Assembly (NCBI GenBank): GCA_020636095.1
Contig: JACJYN010000002.1
Span: 620,001 to 684,000, forward strand
Source: Lewinellaceae bacterium
GTDB lineage: Bacteria; Bacteroidota; Bacteroidia; Chitinophagales; Saprospiraceae
Length of the DNA stretch: 64,000 nt
Reading direction: 5' to 3'
Part shown: positions 1-9,563 of the stretch, one piece after another
Position numbering within the stretch: position 1 is the stretch's first letter
How the letters are laid out: each line of letters begins with the position of its first letter
Position numbers and translations under genes: made by a program
The notes under the pieces: model-generated
What the model was told of the DNA's origin: nothing
Seen by the model: only the letters and a program-made list of their open reading frames with translations
Database searches by the model: none

Positions 1-2
1 AC

Positions 3-1826
3 CGGCTCTTGAATATTGATAAATCTTCTGGTGTTGCGGCCCAATATACGGCCACTGGCCCAGGAGCCATTAATAGCGATGGCTGTTCGTGTCCTTACAG
101 TCTTAGTTTTACCAATTATGCTAACCCTAATTTTGCGCTGTGTTCCGATTCAAAGCTAAATTATACCTTAGTGGTTACGAATCGAACTTTTCAGGACATC
201 CCCAATGCATCTCTAGTAGATACATTGGCTGAAGGTATGATTATTTCAAACATATCGGGAAATTTCAATGGGAACTTTGCTGCCGGAACAGGGATAGGTA
301 CCCGAATTTTACAGTTGGATAATATTGAAATTAATGCCAGGTCAGAAGCCACCATCCAAATTGAAACTGAAATAATTGATTTGCCGATAGACATCATATC
401 GAATCAGGCCTTTCTCACTAACTTACCAGAAAAATTTGAAAACGATTTAGTCTCGGATGACCCGGCTACAGTATTCGTAGGGGATGCTACGAGGATATTT
501 TCAGATCCACAGAGATTGAAAGAATTCACCATAGAGGTCACCCATCCGACCGACTGCCTGAAACCAGGAGATGGTAGAATAGTTCTATCCGCACCCGTTT
601 TAATCCCGGGCATTGAGTACGAAGTGAATATGCGAAATGAAGAATATACCGAATTTGCAAGAAACGTAATCATCGATGATCAACATACTTTTGTACTGGA
701 TAGTTTGTTTCCTGGAGAATATACATTTTACAAAATCACGCCTAGGACTAGCAGGTGTAGTTTCGCCATGAAAGATACTACAGTAACCCTGGAGGCGCCA
801 AATGAATTGATTCAAGCTGATATATTCACCAATAGCCCCATTTGTGAAGGGGCTACTTTAGAACTTTCTGCTACGGTTTTTCCACCAGAAGGAACCGTTC
901 AATGGTCGGGGCCAAATGGATTTCTATCTACCGATTTAAATATCACTTTGGATACTGCGGTTTTCGAGCAAAGTGGCCTGTATGAGATGGTATTCAGCTA
1001 TGGTGTTTGCGAGCAGGTGCGAAAGCTCGAAATAGAAGTAGCACCTGACATCGAAGCCAAGATAAGCAGCAAGGATAATTATTGCGAACGCGACACCGTG
1101 CGCTTAATTGCAGAAGGAGCAGGAAATTTGCACTCCTTTATTTGGACAAATCCAGATGGTATTCAGTTTTCAAACCAAGTTCTTGAAATTCCTTTTGCCG
1201 GCATTGAGCATGAAGGGCTTTACGAAGTGATTATTGATAATGGCTATTGTAAAGATACCACGAGTAAATTTATCAGTATGTTGCCAACACCTACGCTGAC
1301 ACTTCCATCATTAGTCAAATCCGATTTTTGTAATCCGGTGGTATTAACGCCAGAACTATCTGGTGACACCAATGTTTCTTATGCCTGGACTCCGGGGGTA
1401 GGGTTGAGTTGTACAGATTGCCCCAAACCCGAAATCGCACTACCTGTCAATCCTAGGTATCAGTTGAATGTAAGCAATGAATTTGCTTGTCAAGACAGTG
1501 CAGATGTTTTTGTGTTTTTAGATCAGGAGGGCCTCATATACATTCCCAATGTCTTTAGTCCAAATAACGATGGAGTGAACGATTATTTCCAGGTATTTCC
1601 TGACTGTGGTGTAGCGTGCATTGATGAGTTCCAAATCTTTGACCGCTTCGGTGGTTTGGTTTATTCATTGAGTTCTTTGGAGCAATTCTCTAACCCCGGA
1701 ATATTCTGGGATGGGTACATCAATAATCTCGAAGCCAGCGTAGGCGTATATCTCTGGCAGCTGGAGATAACCTTGATTGATGGTACGACGAGAAGCTTGA
1801 AAGGGAATGTAACTATAATTCGCTAA
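3..1826 (+). CDS. T9SS-exported adhesin-like protein with gliding-motility C-terminal domain (5' end outside window)
   Basis: The frame is open to the left edge, so the true start lies outside the window and only about 600 C-terminal residues are present. An early stretch (LNYTLVVTNRTF onward) resembles a DUF11/conserved-repeat domain. It is followed by several Ig/PKD-like beta modules with paired cysteines. The last ~95 residues, from IPNVFSPNNDGVNDYF to GNVTIIR, are a classic CHU_C-type gliding-motility/T9SS sorting domain. Such proteins cross the outer membrane by the type IX system and are anchored or released at the cell surface. The gene is more AT-rich than the genes that follow. Specific adhesive function is inference; the sorting domain is clear. 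Confidence 0.85.
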   Translation, partial: RLLNIDKSSGVAAQYTATGPGAINSDGCSCPYSLSFTNYANPNFALCSDSKLNYTLVVTNRTFQDIPNASLVDTLAEGMIISNISGNFNGNFAAGTGIGTRILQLDNIEINARSEATIQIETEIIDLPIDIISNQAFLTNLPEKFENDLVSDDPATVFVGDATRIFSDPQRLKEFTIEVTHPTDCLKPGDGRIVLSAPVLIPGIEYEVNMRNEEYTEFARNVIIDDQHTFVLDSLFPGEYTFYKITPRTSRCSFAMKDTTVTLEAPNELIQADIFTNSPICEGATLELSATVFPPEGTVQWSGPNGFLSTDLNITLDTAVFEQSGLYEMVFSYGVCEQVRKLEIEVAPDIEAKISSKDNYCERDTVRLIAEGAGNLHSFIWTNPDGIQFSNQVLEIPFAGIEHEGLYEVIIDNGYCKDTTSKFISMLPTPTLTLPSLVKSDFCNPVVLTPELSGDTNVSYAWTPGVGLSCTDCPKPEIALPVNPRYQLNVSNEFACQDSADVFVFLDQEGLIYIPNVFSPNNDGVNDYFQVFPDCGVACIDEFQIFDRFGGLVYSLSSLEQFSNPGIFWDGYINNLEASVGVYLWQLEITLIDGTTRSLKGNVTIIR

Positions 1827-1873
1827 GAGCTTGTTGGAAAACGGTTCTTTCAGCATATCAAACGACGAAAACC

Positions 1874-3226
1874 ATGAGCGACCAGATCAACCGCCGCAAC
1901 TTCATCCAAAAATCCGCGGCCATCGGCGCCGGCCTGGCTGCTATCCCCGGCACTACTTTCGCCGCCCCCGCCGCCAGCAAAAACGGTAAGCCCCGTTCCA
2001 AACTCAACATCGGAGTCATTGGCGCGGGGATGCGCGGGCAGGGGCACATCGAGATGTTGCTGAACCGCAGCGACTGCGAAGTGCCCGCTATCTGCGACAT
2101 CGACCAGGGTATGGCCGACAGTGCATTGGCCCTTTACAAAAAGAAAGGCAAGCCTCAACCCAAAGTGTACGGCCTGGGCGAACGCGACTACCTCCAACTA
2201 CTGGAAGACGAAAGTATCGATGCAGTGCTCATCGCCACCCCCTGGCGCTGGCATTCGGAGATGGCCATTGCGGCCATGAAGGCCGGCAAATACGTAGGCG
2301 TGGAAGTCTGCGGCGCCTTCTCCATCGACGAGTGCTGGCAGTTGGTGAACACCCACGAGGAAACCGGCACGCCCTTATTCTTCCTGGAGAACGTCTGCTA
2401 CCGCCGGGATGTGATGGCGGTGCTCAACATGGTGCGGCAGGAGTTGTTCGGCGAGCTCATTCATCTGGAATGCGGCTACCAGCACGACCTGCGGGGCGTG
2501 AAGTTCAACGACGGCAAAACACCCTACGACAGCGGCGTGGAGTTTGGAGAAAAAGGCTTCAGCGAAGCCAAATGGCGCACCCAGCACTCCGTACACCGCA
2601 ATGGCGACCTCTACCCCACTCACGGCATCGGCCCGGTGGCGCAGTATATCCACATCAACCGGGGCAACCGCTTCCTGACGCTGGCCTCCACGGCCAGCAA
2701 GTCACGGGGGCTGCACGAGTACATCGTCAACCATTCCAAAGGCGGCCAAGATCACCCCAACGCCAAAGTTGAGTTCCACCTGGGGGACGTGGTGACTACC
2801 GTTATCAAGGCGTCCAATGGGGAAAGCATCCTTATCAGCCACGATACCAACCTGCCCCGGCCCTACTCGCTGGGCTTCCGCGTGCAGGGTACCAAAGGGC
2901 TGTGGATGGACGTCAACCAGTCTATCTATCTCGAAGGGCAAAGCCAGCCCCACCGCTGGGAGCCCGCCCAGCCCTACCTGGACCGATACGACCATCCTCT
3001 CTGGCAAAAATACGCCTCCGACGCGGAAGGCGCCGGCCACGGCGGAATGGACTGGTTCCTGCTCAACGACTTCGTGGAAAGCTACAAACGGGGCGAAAAG
3101 CCACCTATTGATGTCTACGATGCCGCCACCTGGCTGGCCATCACGCCGCTGAGCGAACAGTCTATCGCCCTGGGTGGGCAGCCGATGGCCTTTCCGGACT
3201 TTACCCGGGGGCGGTGGATTCGTTGA
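1874..3226 (+). CDS. GH109 family glycosidase (Gfo/Idh/MocA fold), probable alpha-N-acetylgalactosaminidase
   Basis: A 450-residue protein. The N-terminus (RRNFIQKSAAIGAG) looks like a Tat signal, suggesting export after folding with bound NAD. It is followed by a Rossmann motif GVIGAGMRGQGH at about residue 47. The stretches ENVCYRRDVMAVLNMVRQ, GVEFGEKGFSEAKWRTQH and YPTHGIGPVAQ are typical of GH109. That family hydrolyses terminal alpha-GalNAc by an NAD-dependent oxidation/elimination mechanism. Length is normal for the family. It converges on and overlaps the 3' end of the FucP-type symporter by 26 bp. Substrate is inferred from the family; other Gfo/Idh/MocA activities are less likely given the close motif match. 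Confidence 0.85.
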   Translation: MSDQINRRNFIQKSAAIGAGLAAIPGTTFAAPAASKNGKPRSKLNIGVIGAGMRGQGHIEMLLNRSDCEVPAICDIDQGMADSALALYKKKGKPQPKVYGLGERDYLQLLEDESIDAVLIATPWRWHSEMAIAAMKAGKYVGVEVCGAFSIDECWQLVNTHEETGTPLFFLENVCYRRDVMAVLNMVRQELFGELIHLECGYQHDLRGVKFNDGKTPYDSGVEFGEKGFSEAKWRTQHSVHRNGDLYPTHGIGPVAQYIHINRGNRFLTLASTASKSRGLHEYIVNHSKGGQDHPNAKVEFHLGDVVTTVIKASNGESILISHDTNLPRPYSLGFRVQGTKGLWMDVNQSIYLEGQSQPHRWEPAQPYLDRYDHPLWQKYASDAEGAGHGGMDWFLLNDFVESYKRGEKPPIDVYDAATWLAITPLSEQSIALGGQPMAFPDFTRGRWIR

Positions 3227-4622
3227 TTGGCACCACCCGGTGCCCCCAAAGCCCATAACTCAGCACGTAGACATAACAAAGCATCGGCACGATAAAGGAC
3301 AGTTGGATATTGCCGGTGACATCCGCCGCCCAGCCCTGGATAGCCGGAACAATGGCCCCCCCCACGATCATCATCACCAGCAGGGACGAGCCCTGGCTGG
3401 TGTATTTCCCCAGGTCTTTGATCGCCAGGGTGAAAATATTGGACCAGAGGATTGAGTTAAACGCCCCGATGGCAATAGCGCTCCAGAAGGCAATGGCGCC
3501 ATTGGTGCTGATCATTATCAATAACAGTGCGATCACACTAGCTGCGAAGATGGAGAGGGTCCGGGCCGGATTGCCCCGCCCGATAAAGAACGCCAGGTAG
3601 TTGATTACCAAAAACAGGAGGAAGAGGCTGATCTCGGAAAACGGCAACAAGTCGAAGTAAAAAGTGCCGCCGTCGTGTTTGACGCCGGTCAGCAGGTAAA
3701 TAAACAGAAAGGAACCAACCGACAAGGCCGCCATCAGGGCGTACTTTTTCAAGCCATTGGCCATGGACCCCATCGAGACGGAACCCAGAAAACGGCCGAT
3801 CATCGCGCCGCCCCAGTAAAACGAAAGGAATTTGCTGCCTTCCGCTTCTTCAAAGCCCATGATGGTTCCCAACTTGAAAAAATTGATCAGGAAACTGCCG
3901 ATGGCCACTTCGCCGCCCACGTAACAGAAAATGGCGATCATCCCCAGCATCAGGTGGCGATATTTCAAAACATAAGCCCCTGTTTCGATGCTCTCCTCTT
4001 CGGTGATTTTGGGCAGGTAAACCGACTTCACCAGCAGGGCCAGCAAAATGAAGGTGCTGCCAAAGATCAAATACGGGGCTTTCAGGGAGTCAATCGTGAT
4101 GGCGCCGTCTGAGAAAACTTTGTAAATAAGGATGGCGCCGACGACCGGCGCCAGGGTGGTGCCTACCGAGTTGAAGCCCTGCGCGAGGTTCAACCGGCTC
4201 GACTCCGTTTCGGGCGGCCCCAACCGGGCGGCGTAGGGGTTGGCGGCAATCTGTAAGATAGTGACCCCTGAAGCCAGCACAAACAGCGCGCCGAGAAAGA
4301 ACCCGTATTTTTGGAACTGCGCTGCCGGGTAAAACAGGGCGCACCCCAGGCCACACAGGACCAGGCCAATGATGATGGCGTTTTTATAGCCAATGCGAAC
4401 AATCGGGTCGCCGGTGGAAATAGAGATCAGAAAATAGAAAAGGGAGATGAAAAAGAAGGCGCCGAAAAAGGCGGACTGCACCAGCGAGGCCTGCAAATAA
4501 CTCAAAGCGAAAGCTGACTTCAAATGGGGAATGAGCACGTCATTCATCACGGTGATGAATCCCCACATGAAAAATAAGAAGGTGATCGTAATAAAGGGTT
4601 TCCGGTAATTGTTTGGTTGCAT
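3201..4622 (-). CDS. FucP-type sugar:H+ symporter (MFS)
   Basis: A 473-residue major facilitator protein with about 12 hydrophobic segments. The opening FITITFLFFMWGFITVMND is characteristic of the L-fucose permease family, which also contains GlcNAc/GalNAc and glucose/mannose carriers in Bacteroidota. It sits in the inner membrane and would import monosaccharides released by the glycosidases encoded beside it. It is the last gene of a GH125-GH92-symporter operon; its ATG lies 14 bp after the GH92 stop. Its 3' end overlaps the convergent GH109 gene. The exact sugar cannot be read from the sequence; the neighbours suggest mannose or GalNAc. Confidence 0.85.
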   Translation of the reverse strand: MQPNNYRKPFITITFLFFMWGFITVMNDVLIPHLKSAFALSYLQASLVQSAFFGAFFFISLFYFLISISTGDPIVRIGYKNAIIIGLVLCGLGCALFYPAAQFQKYGFFLGALFVLASGVTILQIAANPYAARLGPPETESSRLNLAQGFNSVGTTLAPVVGAILIYKVFSDGAITIDSLKAPYLIFGSTFILLALLVKSVYLPKITEEESIETGAYVLKYRHLMLGMIAIFCYVGGEVAIGSFLINFFKLGTIMGFEEAEGSKFLSFYWGGAMIGRFLGSVSMGSMANGLKKYALMAALSVGSFLFIYLLTGVKHDGGTFYFDLLPFSEISLFLLFLVINYLAFFIGRGNPARTLSIFAASVIALLLIMISTNGAIAFWSAIAIGAFNSILWSNIFTLAIKDLGKYTSQGSSLLVMMIVGGAIVPAIQGWAADVTGNIQLSFIVPMLCYVYVLSYGLWGHRVVPINESTAPG

Positions 4623-4636
4623 TTGTTAGAGCTTGT

Positions 4637-6682
4637 TTAATAGAGTTGATGCGTATTGGACAAATAGAAAGTCAGCCTTCCACCTTTTGCCAACTGATCA
4701 TGAGTAATCGAAAGGGCCTCGGCCTTCTTGCCATTGACTTTCACCGCCTGAATGTAAAAATTATCATCCGTTCGTTTTTTGCTTTTGATGATTATTTTTT
4801 TCCCGTTGGGCTGGCGGATGGTTATTTTATCGAATAGCGGCGCACTCAGCTGGTACTCGGGTAGCCCAACGCACACCGGGTACAAGCCCATAGAAGCCAG
4901 TACATACCAGGCGGACATCGTGCCGGCATCATCGTCCATTTCCGGGATGTACCCCTCTGGCTCCGCCTTATATAATCTTCCGTAATAAGGCTGTTCCCAC
5001 TTTTCGTGGGTTCCGTAGGCCTGCGTCATGTCCCTGGTGAGTATTTTGTTTACCAGTTCCTGGGTGCGCCAGGGTTTGTTGCTGAAATTGAACAGAAAAG
5101 GCGCCTGCAGGCCCGGCTGGTTGCCGTGATTGTACAAGTCCTCGTCGAAGAATTGTTCCAGCTGGGTGGTAAACGGCTCTTTTCCTCCCATGAGGCCGAT
5201 GAGGCCCTCTATATCCCAGGGTACAGACCAACGGTACTGCCAGAGCGTACCCTCGTACAGCCCGTCGCCGTGCATGATGTCTGACCGCTCATCCATCACG
5301 CTGAACTTTTTCTTCCAGATGTGCTTGTAGTTGTGCGCCAGCTTTCTGTATTTTTCCTGATCGGCTGTTTTTCCTAAAATGCCGGCTACTTCAGAGATAG
5401 CCCAGTAATCGTAGCTCGTTTCCAGGATGTCGTCGGGTGATGCATAGGGCAGGTAGGGAACATCCGCGAGGATTTCCGGCCAGAGTTTTTCAAAATCAAT
5501 TCCGGCAACGCCCTTGCGGTAAGCATCCAGCAAAACCAGCAGGGAGTGCTCCTTCCTTACGGTCGGCGCCGATTCGTTTTTCCCGCTCCATCCAACCATG
5601 CCCTGCCCGTAGAAGAAAAGGTCGGCGATCGACCGGGTGAAATCCTGCATTTTATCCGGGTAAAGGAGTATCAGCAAAGGGAATTGGGTCCGGTAGGTAT
5701 CCCAAACAGACCAGCCATTGTAGTGGGTGTAACCCTGCGCCCGGTAAATTTCCCCGTCCGCCCCCTTAAATTGCCCGTCAGTTGACGTGGTATTGACGGG
5801 CATGAGGCAACTGTGATACAGATGCGTATAAAAAAGAGTTTTGTATTCTTCTTTCCCCTCCAGTTCCACCCTTCCCAAAAGATTCTGCCAGGCCACGGCC
5901 GCCTCTTCCCTTACCTGATCAAAAGACTGATCCGCCAGGGAGTTTTCCTTGTCTTTTTGCGCCTGCTCACTGCTAATGGGCGATAGGCCTACTTGCACGG
6001 TGATGACTTCATCGGCCTTCGTTTCGAAGAAGGCGTAAATCTTGTTTTTTAAAACGGTATATTCCTTTACCTCTTTGGAAAATTCCAGGTGGAAATACTG
6101 GGTGTAGGCGCCTTTTTTGCAAACATTGCCCGCCTTTACCCAGCCGGCCAGTTCCCGGAGCCCTTCAATCTGATAATCCGAACCGATTAAATTGGCGTAA
6201 GCGTGTTCCAGGTCGACCAGGATATAGGCTGCTTCCGACTTTGGAAAGGTATAGCAATGAAAGCCCGCATAATTGTTGGCGGTGAGCTCGCAATCGATCT
6301 GCGCATCGGGTAGATACACCCGGTAATAACCCGGGCTAGCTTCCTCTCTTTCTTTGTCTATACCCACAGCCGCATCGGTAGGTTCTCCGATACCCGGTTT
6401 TAGCAGCACACTACCTCCTGCGCCCCGGCATCCCACTCCGGGTACCCGGCTGTGAGAAAAGCCCTTTATTTTTTGGGCATTGTAATCATAGCCGCCATGG
6501 TTGCCGGGTTCGGTTTCCGGCCCCAGCTTCACCATGCCAAAAGGCACGGTGGCCGAAGGGTCGAGCTGCCCGTGATCTCCGGCGGTGCAGATGAACAGGT
6601 TCACGTAGTCGAGAACGGACTGGCTGTGTCCTGTCTTTCCGATCAAAAGGAGTAGGGCCAAAAACAAAGGGAACTTATGCAT
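4637..6682 (-). CDS. GH92 family alpha-1,2-mannosidase
   Basis: A calcium-dependent exo-alpha-mannosidase family protein, about 681 residues from the ATG chosen here. The frame can be extended to a TTG at 6706 that abuts the GH125 stop. The downstream ATG gives a clean signal peptide (MHKFPLFLALLLLIGKTGHS), so the protein is probably periplasmic. Family signatures include GAGGSVLLKPG near the N-terminus, HYNGWSVWDTYRTQFPL in the catalytic barrel and DDDAGTMSAWYVLASMGLYP near the end. It removes terminal alpha-mannose from N-glycans or mannans. It is translationally tied to the upstream GH125 gene, which suggests the two enzymes act on one glycan. Confidence 0.9.
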   Translation of the reverse strand: MHKFPLFLALLLLIGKTGHSQSVLDYVNLFICTAGDHGQLDPSATVPFGMVKLGPETEPGNHGGYDYNAQKIKGFSHSRVPGVGCRGAGGSVLLKPGIGEPTDAAVGIDKEREEASPGYYRVYLPDAQIDCELTANNYAGFHCYTFPKSEAAYILVDLEHAYANLIGSDYQIEGLRELAGWVKAGNVCKKGAYTQYFHLEFSKEVKEYTVLKNKIYAFFETKADEVITVQVGLSPISSEQAQKDKENSLADQSFDQVREEAAVAWQNLLGRVELEGKEEYKTLFYTHLYHSCLMPVNTTSTDGQFKGADGEIYRAQGYTHYNGWSVWDTYRTQFPLLILLYPDKMQDFTRSIADLFFYGQGMVGWSGKNESAPTVRKEHSLLVLLDAYRKGVAGIDFEKLWPEILADVPYLPYASPDDILETSYDYWAISEVAGILGKTADQEKYRKLAHNYKHIWKKKFSVMDERSDIMHGDGLYEGTLWQYRWSVPWDIEGLIGLMGGKEPFTTQLEQFFDEDLYNHGNQPGLQAPFLFNFSNKPWRTQELVNKILTRDMTQAYGTHEKWEQPYYGRLYKAEPEGYIPEMDDDAGTMSAWYVLASMGLYPVCVGLPEYQLSAPLFDKITIRQPNGKKIIIKSKKRTDDNFYIQAVKVNGKKAEALSITHDQLAKGGRLTFYLSNTHQLY

Positions 6683-6706
6683 CCATCGTTGCTTGTACTT
6701 AAACAA

Positions 6707-8158
6707 TCAAAACTTCAAGCCTAATATTTCTTTCCGTTCAATGAATAGCTTCAGGATCAACTCCCCAAACAACGTATTGGCCCAGGCGAACCAGGACCGG
6801 TTGAAATCATCCGGGTTGTCTTTATGGAAGGCCTCGTGCATGAAGCCCGTCCCGGCGTGGGTTCGTTTCAGGGCGCTTAAACAATAGGCGATCTCTTCCT
6901 CATCCCGGCTGGTCATGGCGCGCAGGATAATCCCCATGGGCCAGATTTTTTCCTTTCCGGTATGGGGGCTGGCCTGCCCTTCGGCAGCCGTGCCTTTCAG
7001 GTAGTAGGGGTTGGCGCCGCTCAGCAAAAACTTTCTCGTCCTTTCGTAGATGGGGTCCTCCGGCTGGTGAGCGCCCAGGTAGGCCAGCGACATCAGGGAG
7101 GGCACATTGGCGTCATCCATAAAAACCTGGTTCCCGAAACCATCCACCTCGTAAGCGTAGACCTCTCCAAAGTCGAGGTGATCGGAGACGGCGTATTTTT
7201 TGACCGCCGCTTCCACCTCTTCGGCGAATTGGGCGCACTCCCCGGCAAAGGTTTCATCCTTGAGCACCGTCCGGTAGATATCGGAGAGCTGGCGCAAGGA
7301 AAGGGCCGCAAATATATTGGAAGGGATCAGGTAGGGGAACAGGGTGGCGTCATCGGAAGGCCGGAACATAGAGCAGATCAATCCCGTTGGCTTCACCGGC
7401 CGGCCCGTGCCGTTAAAGACGGGCGCGTCGATCATAGCGGAGGTTACCCGGATGAAGGAGTAGGGGGATGTACCGTCCTTGCGTTGCTCCGTGCGGAAGG
7501 TATCTACGATGAGCCGCATGGCCTTGTCCCACTCGCCATCAAAAACACTTTTGTCTCCGGTCAACTCATAATATTTATGCGAAAGCCGGACCACATAACA
7601 CAGAGAGTCGATTTCCCATTTGCGTTCGTGGACACCGGGGATGGGCGAGGGTTGATCGCTTTTCCATCCGGACTCCTTCGTCAGGTCCTTGTAAAAGGCA
7701 TTCGCGTAAGGGTCTTTCAGGACGCATTTCACCTGCCGGTTGACCAGTCCGAGGACGAGGTTTTGCAGCTTTTTTTCCTTGGTGACCAACGACATGTAAG
7801 GCCACACCTGCGCGGTGGAATCCCTCAGCCACATGGCGTCGATATCGCCGGTGATGATGAAGGTGTCGGGTCGGCCGTCCAGTATTTCGTAATCCACCGT
7901 CGTGTCCAGGGTATTGGGAAAGCAGTTTTCGAACATCCAGGCCAGCTCTTCATCGGCAATGGCCGGTTTGATCTTCCGGATCATTTCTTCTACCGCCTCG
8001 CTGATAAAGGTGCGTTCCTCCAGCGGCGGCCGGTTGGAAGTGAAATCTTTTCGGGGAGGAAAGCCCATGGGGAAAGCCTCTTGCGGGAAAAGGGAAAAGG
8101 CGCCAAGGGCCAGGCTTGAATTCCAGAAAAATTGTCTGCGGTCCATATCTCGGTTCAA
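6707..8158 (-). CDS. GH125 family exo-alpha-1,6-mannosidase
   Basis: A 483-residue metal-independent alpha-mannosidase family protein. The N-terminus MDRRQFFWNSSLALGAFSLF is a Tat-like signal. The conserved start of the (alpha/alpha)6 fold is seen in NTLDTTVDYEILDGRPDTF and ITGDIDAMWLRDSTAQVWPY, both diagnostic of GH125. Near the C-terminus GTGFMHEAFHKDNPDDFNRSWFAWAN matches the family. It is the first gene of the operon with GH92 and the symporter. The 141-bp upstream gap carries a 10-bp inverted repeat (8188-8197 with 8274-8283) of unknown meaning. The combination GH125 plus GH92 fits stepwise trimming of alpha-1,6/alpha-1,2 mannosides. Confidence 0.9.
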   Translation of the reverse strand: MNRDMDRRQFFWNSSLALGAFSLFPQEAFPMGFPPRKDFTSNRPPLEERTFISEAVEEMIRKIKPAIADEELAWMFENCFPNTLDTTVDYEILDGRPDTFIITGDIDAMWLRDSTAQVWPYMSLVTKEKKLQNLVLGLVNRQVKCVLKDPYANAFYKDLTKESGWKSDQPSPIPGVHERKWEIDSLCYVVRLSHKYYELTGDKSVFDGEWDKAMRLIVDTFRTEQRKDGTSPYSFIRVTSAMIDAPVFNGTGRPVKPTGLICSMFRPSDDATLFPYLIPSNIFAALSLRQLSDIYRTVLKDETFAGECAQFAEEVEAAVKKYAVSDHLDFGEVYAYEVDGFGNQVFMDDANVPSLMSLAYLGAHQPEDPIYERTRKFLLSGANPYYLKGTAAEGQASPHTGKEKIWPMGIILRAMTSRDEEEIAYCLSALKRTHAGTGFMHEAFHKDNPDDFNRSWFAWANTLFGELILKLFIERKEILGLKF

Positions 8159-8299
8159 TTTTGGTTAGGAAATTACGTACCTATTTAGGTTTTATGGCAT
8201 TTGGGTGTTTTGGGTTTACGGTTGGGTTTATCCCTATGGGCTCCAAAGGTGGCCTGGCCGCCATACCGCAAGACCATAAAACCACCATTTCTATAACAG

Positions 8300-9514
8300 T
8301 TACGAAATTACATTATAATCCTTTGCTACCCCCAGGATCAGCCCCCGCAGTTCAGCCAGGCCCCGCAGGCGGCCGATTGCCGAGTAGCCGTGAAAGGGAA
8401 TTTCTTTTTTCAGGTCATCCAGCATTTGGTGGCCATGGTCGGGCCGGAATGGGAGGGAGGCGTTAGGGGCCGTTTCAGCCCTTTTTTTCACTTCCGCCAC
8501 CAAAGCCTCCACCACCCGGAGCATATCCACGCTGCCCTCCAGATGGCCCGCTTCGAAGAAGCTGCCCCGCTCCTGCCGCTGAATGTTGCGGAGGTGAACG
8601 AAATGGAATTTATGGCCCAGGCGTTCCACTATTCCCGGAAGGTCATTTTCCGGCCTCGGCCCCAGAGAGCCGGTGCAGAAAGTGATGCCGTTAGAGGGGC
8701 TGTCTACTACACCGGTAAGAAAAGCCAGGTCTTCTTCGGTGGAAACCACCCTCGGCAAACCGAAGATGGGGTAGGGCGGATCATCGGGGTGGATGCACAA
8801 TTTCACGCCCGCCTCCTCGGCAACCGGCGCCGTTTTTTGCAGGAAGTATTTCAGGTTGGCTTTCAGCTCCTGACGGCCTATACCGCCATACTTTTTCAGG
8901 ATTTCCCGGAAGTCCTCTATTTTAATAACATCCAGAGTGCCCGGCAGGCCTGCGAGGATATTGTTCTGCAAATGCAGCTGTTCTTCCGGCGACAGCGCTT
9001 GCCAATAAGCTTTAGCCTGTGCTTTTCGCTCCGCATCATACGCCTCGGCTGCTCCGGGCCGTTGCAGGAGATAGAGGTCGAAGGCAGCCAGGGCGGTGGC
9101 ATCGTAGCGCAGGGCCCTGGAGCCGTCTTTCACCCGGTAGGCCAGGTCGGTCCGTGTCCAGTCCAGCACCGGCATAAAGTTGTAGCAAATCGTGTCGATG
9201 CCGCAGGCGGCGAGGTTCCGGATGGTGGCGCAATAGTTATCAATATAGGTATCCCTCTCCGGCAGGCCCATTTTGATGCTTTCGTGGATATTGACGCTTT
9301 CCACCACTACCCACCGGAGGTGGCGGGGCCGGTTGTCCGCTTCATTCCATTCGATCATTCTTTTCCTTTTCCGGATTTCCTCAACGGGCCACACCTGCCC
9401 CACAGGAATGTGATGCAGGGCGGAGACGATGCCGGTAGCGCCGGCCTGCTCGATGTCGGTTAAAGATACGATGTCGTTAGGACCGTACCAGCGCCAGGAT
9501 TGGATTAAAGGCAT
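8300..9514 (-). CDS. uxuA: Mannonate dehydratase
   Basis: A 404-residue protein matching UxuA along its length: WRWYGPNDIVSLTDIEQAGA at the start, HHIPVGQVWPVEEI, then CYNFMPVLDWTRTDL and the metal-site region CIHPDDPPYPIFGLPRVVST. It converts D-mannonate to 2-keto-3-deoxy-D-gluconate in the glucuronate branch of hexuronate breakdown, in the cytoplasm, with a divalent metal. The gene lies 49 bp downstream of a D-mannonate oxidoreductase remnant, the normal partner for the previous step. Because that partner is broken, mannonate must come from elsewhere or the pathway is incomplete here. Confidence 0.93.
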   Translation of the reverse strand: MPLIQSWRWYGPNDIVSLTDIEQAGATGIVSALHHIPVGQVWPVEEIRKRKRMIEWNEADNRPRHLRWVVVESVNIHESIKMGLPERDTYIDNYCATIRNLAACGIDTICYNFMPVLDWTRTDLAYRVKDGSRALRYDATALAAFDLYLLQRPGAAEAYDAERKAQAKAYWQALSPEEQLHLQNNILAGLPGTLDVIKIEDFREILKKYGGIGRQELKANLKYFLQKTAPVAEEAGVKLCIHPDDPPYPIFGLPRVVSTEEDLAFLTGVVDSPSNGITFCTGSLGPRPENDLPGIVERLGHKFHFVHLRNIQRQERGSFFEAGHLEGSVDMLRVVEALVAEVKKRAETAPNASLPFRPDHGHQMLDDLKKEIPFHGYSAIGRLRGLAELRGLILGVAKDYNVIS

Positions 9515-9563
9515 AAGTCCAGTTTTTCCGGTTATATGATATTTAGAGTGGGTTCAAAAACCT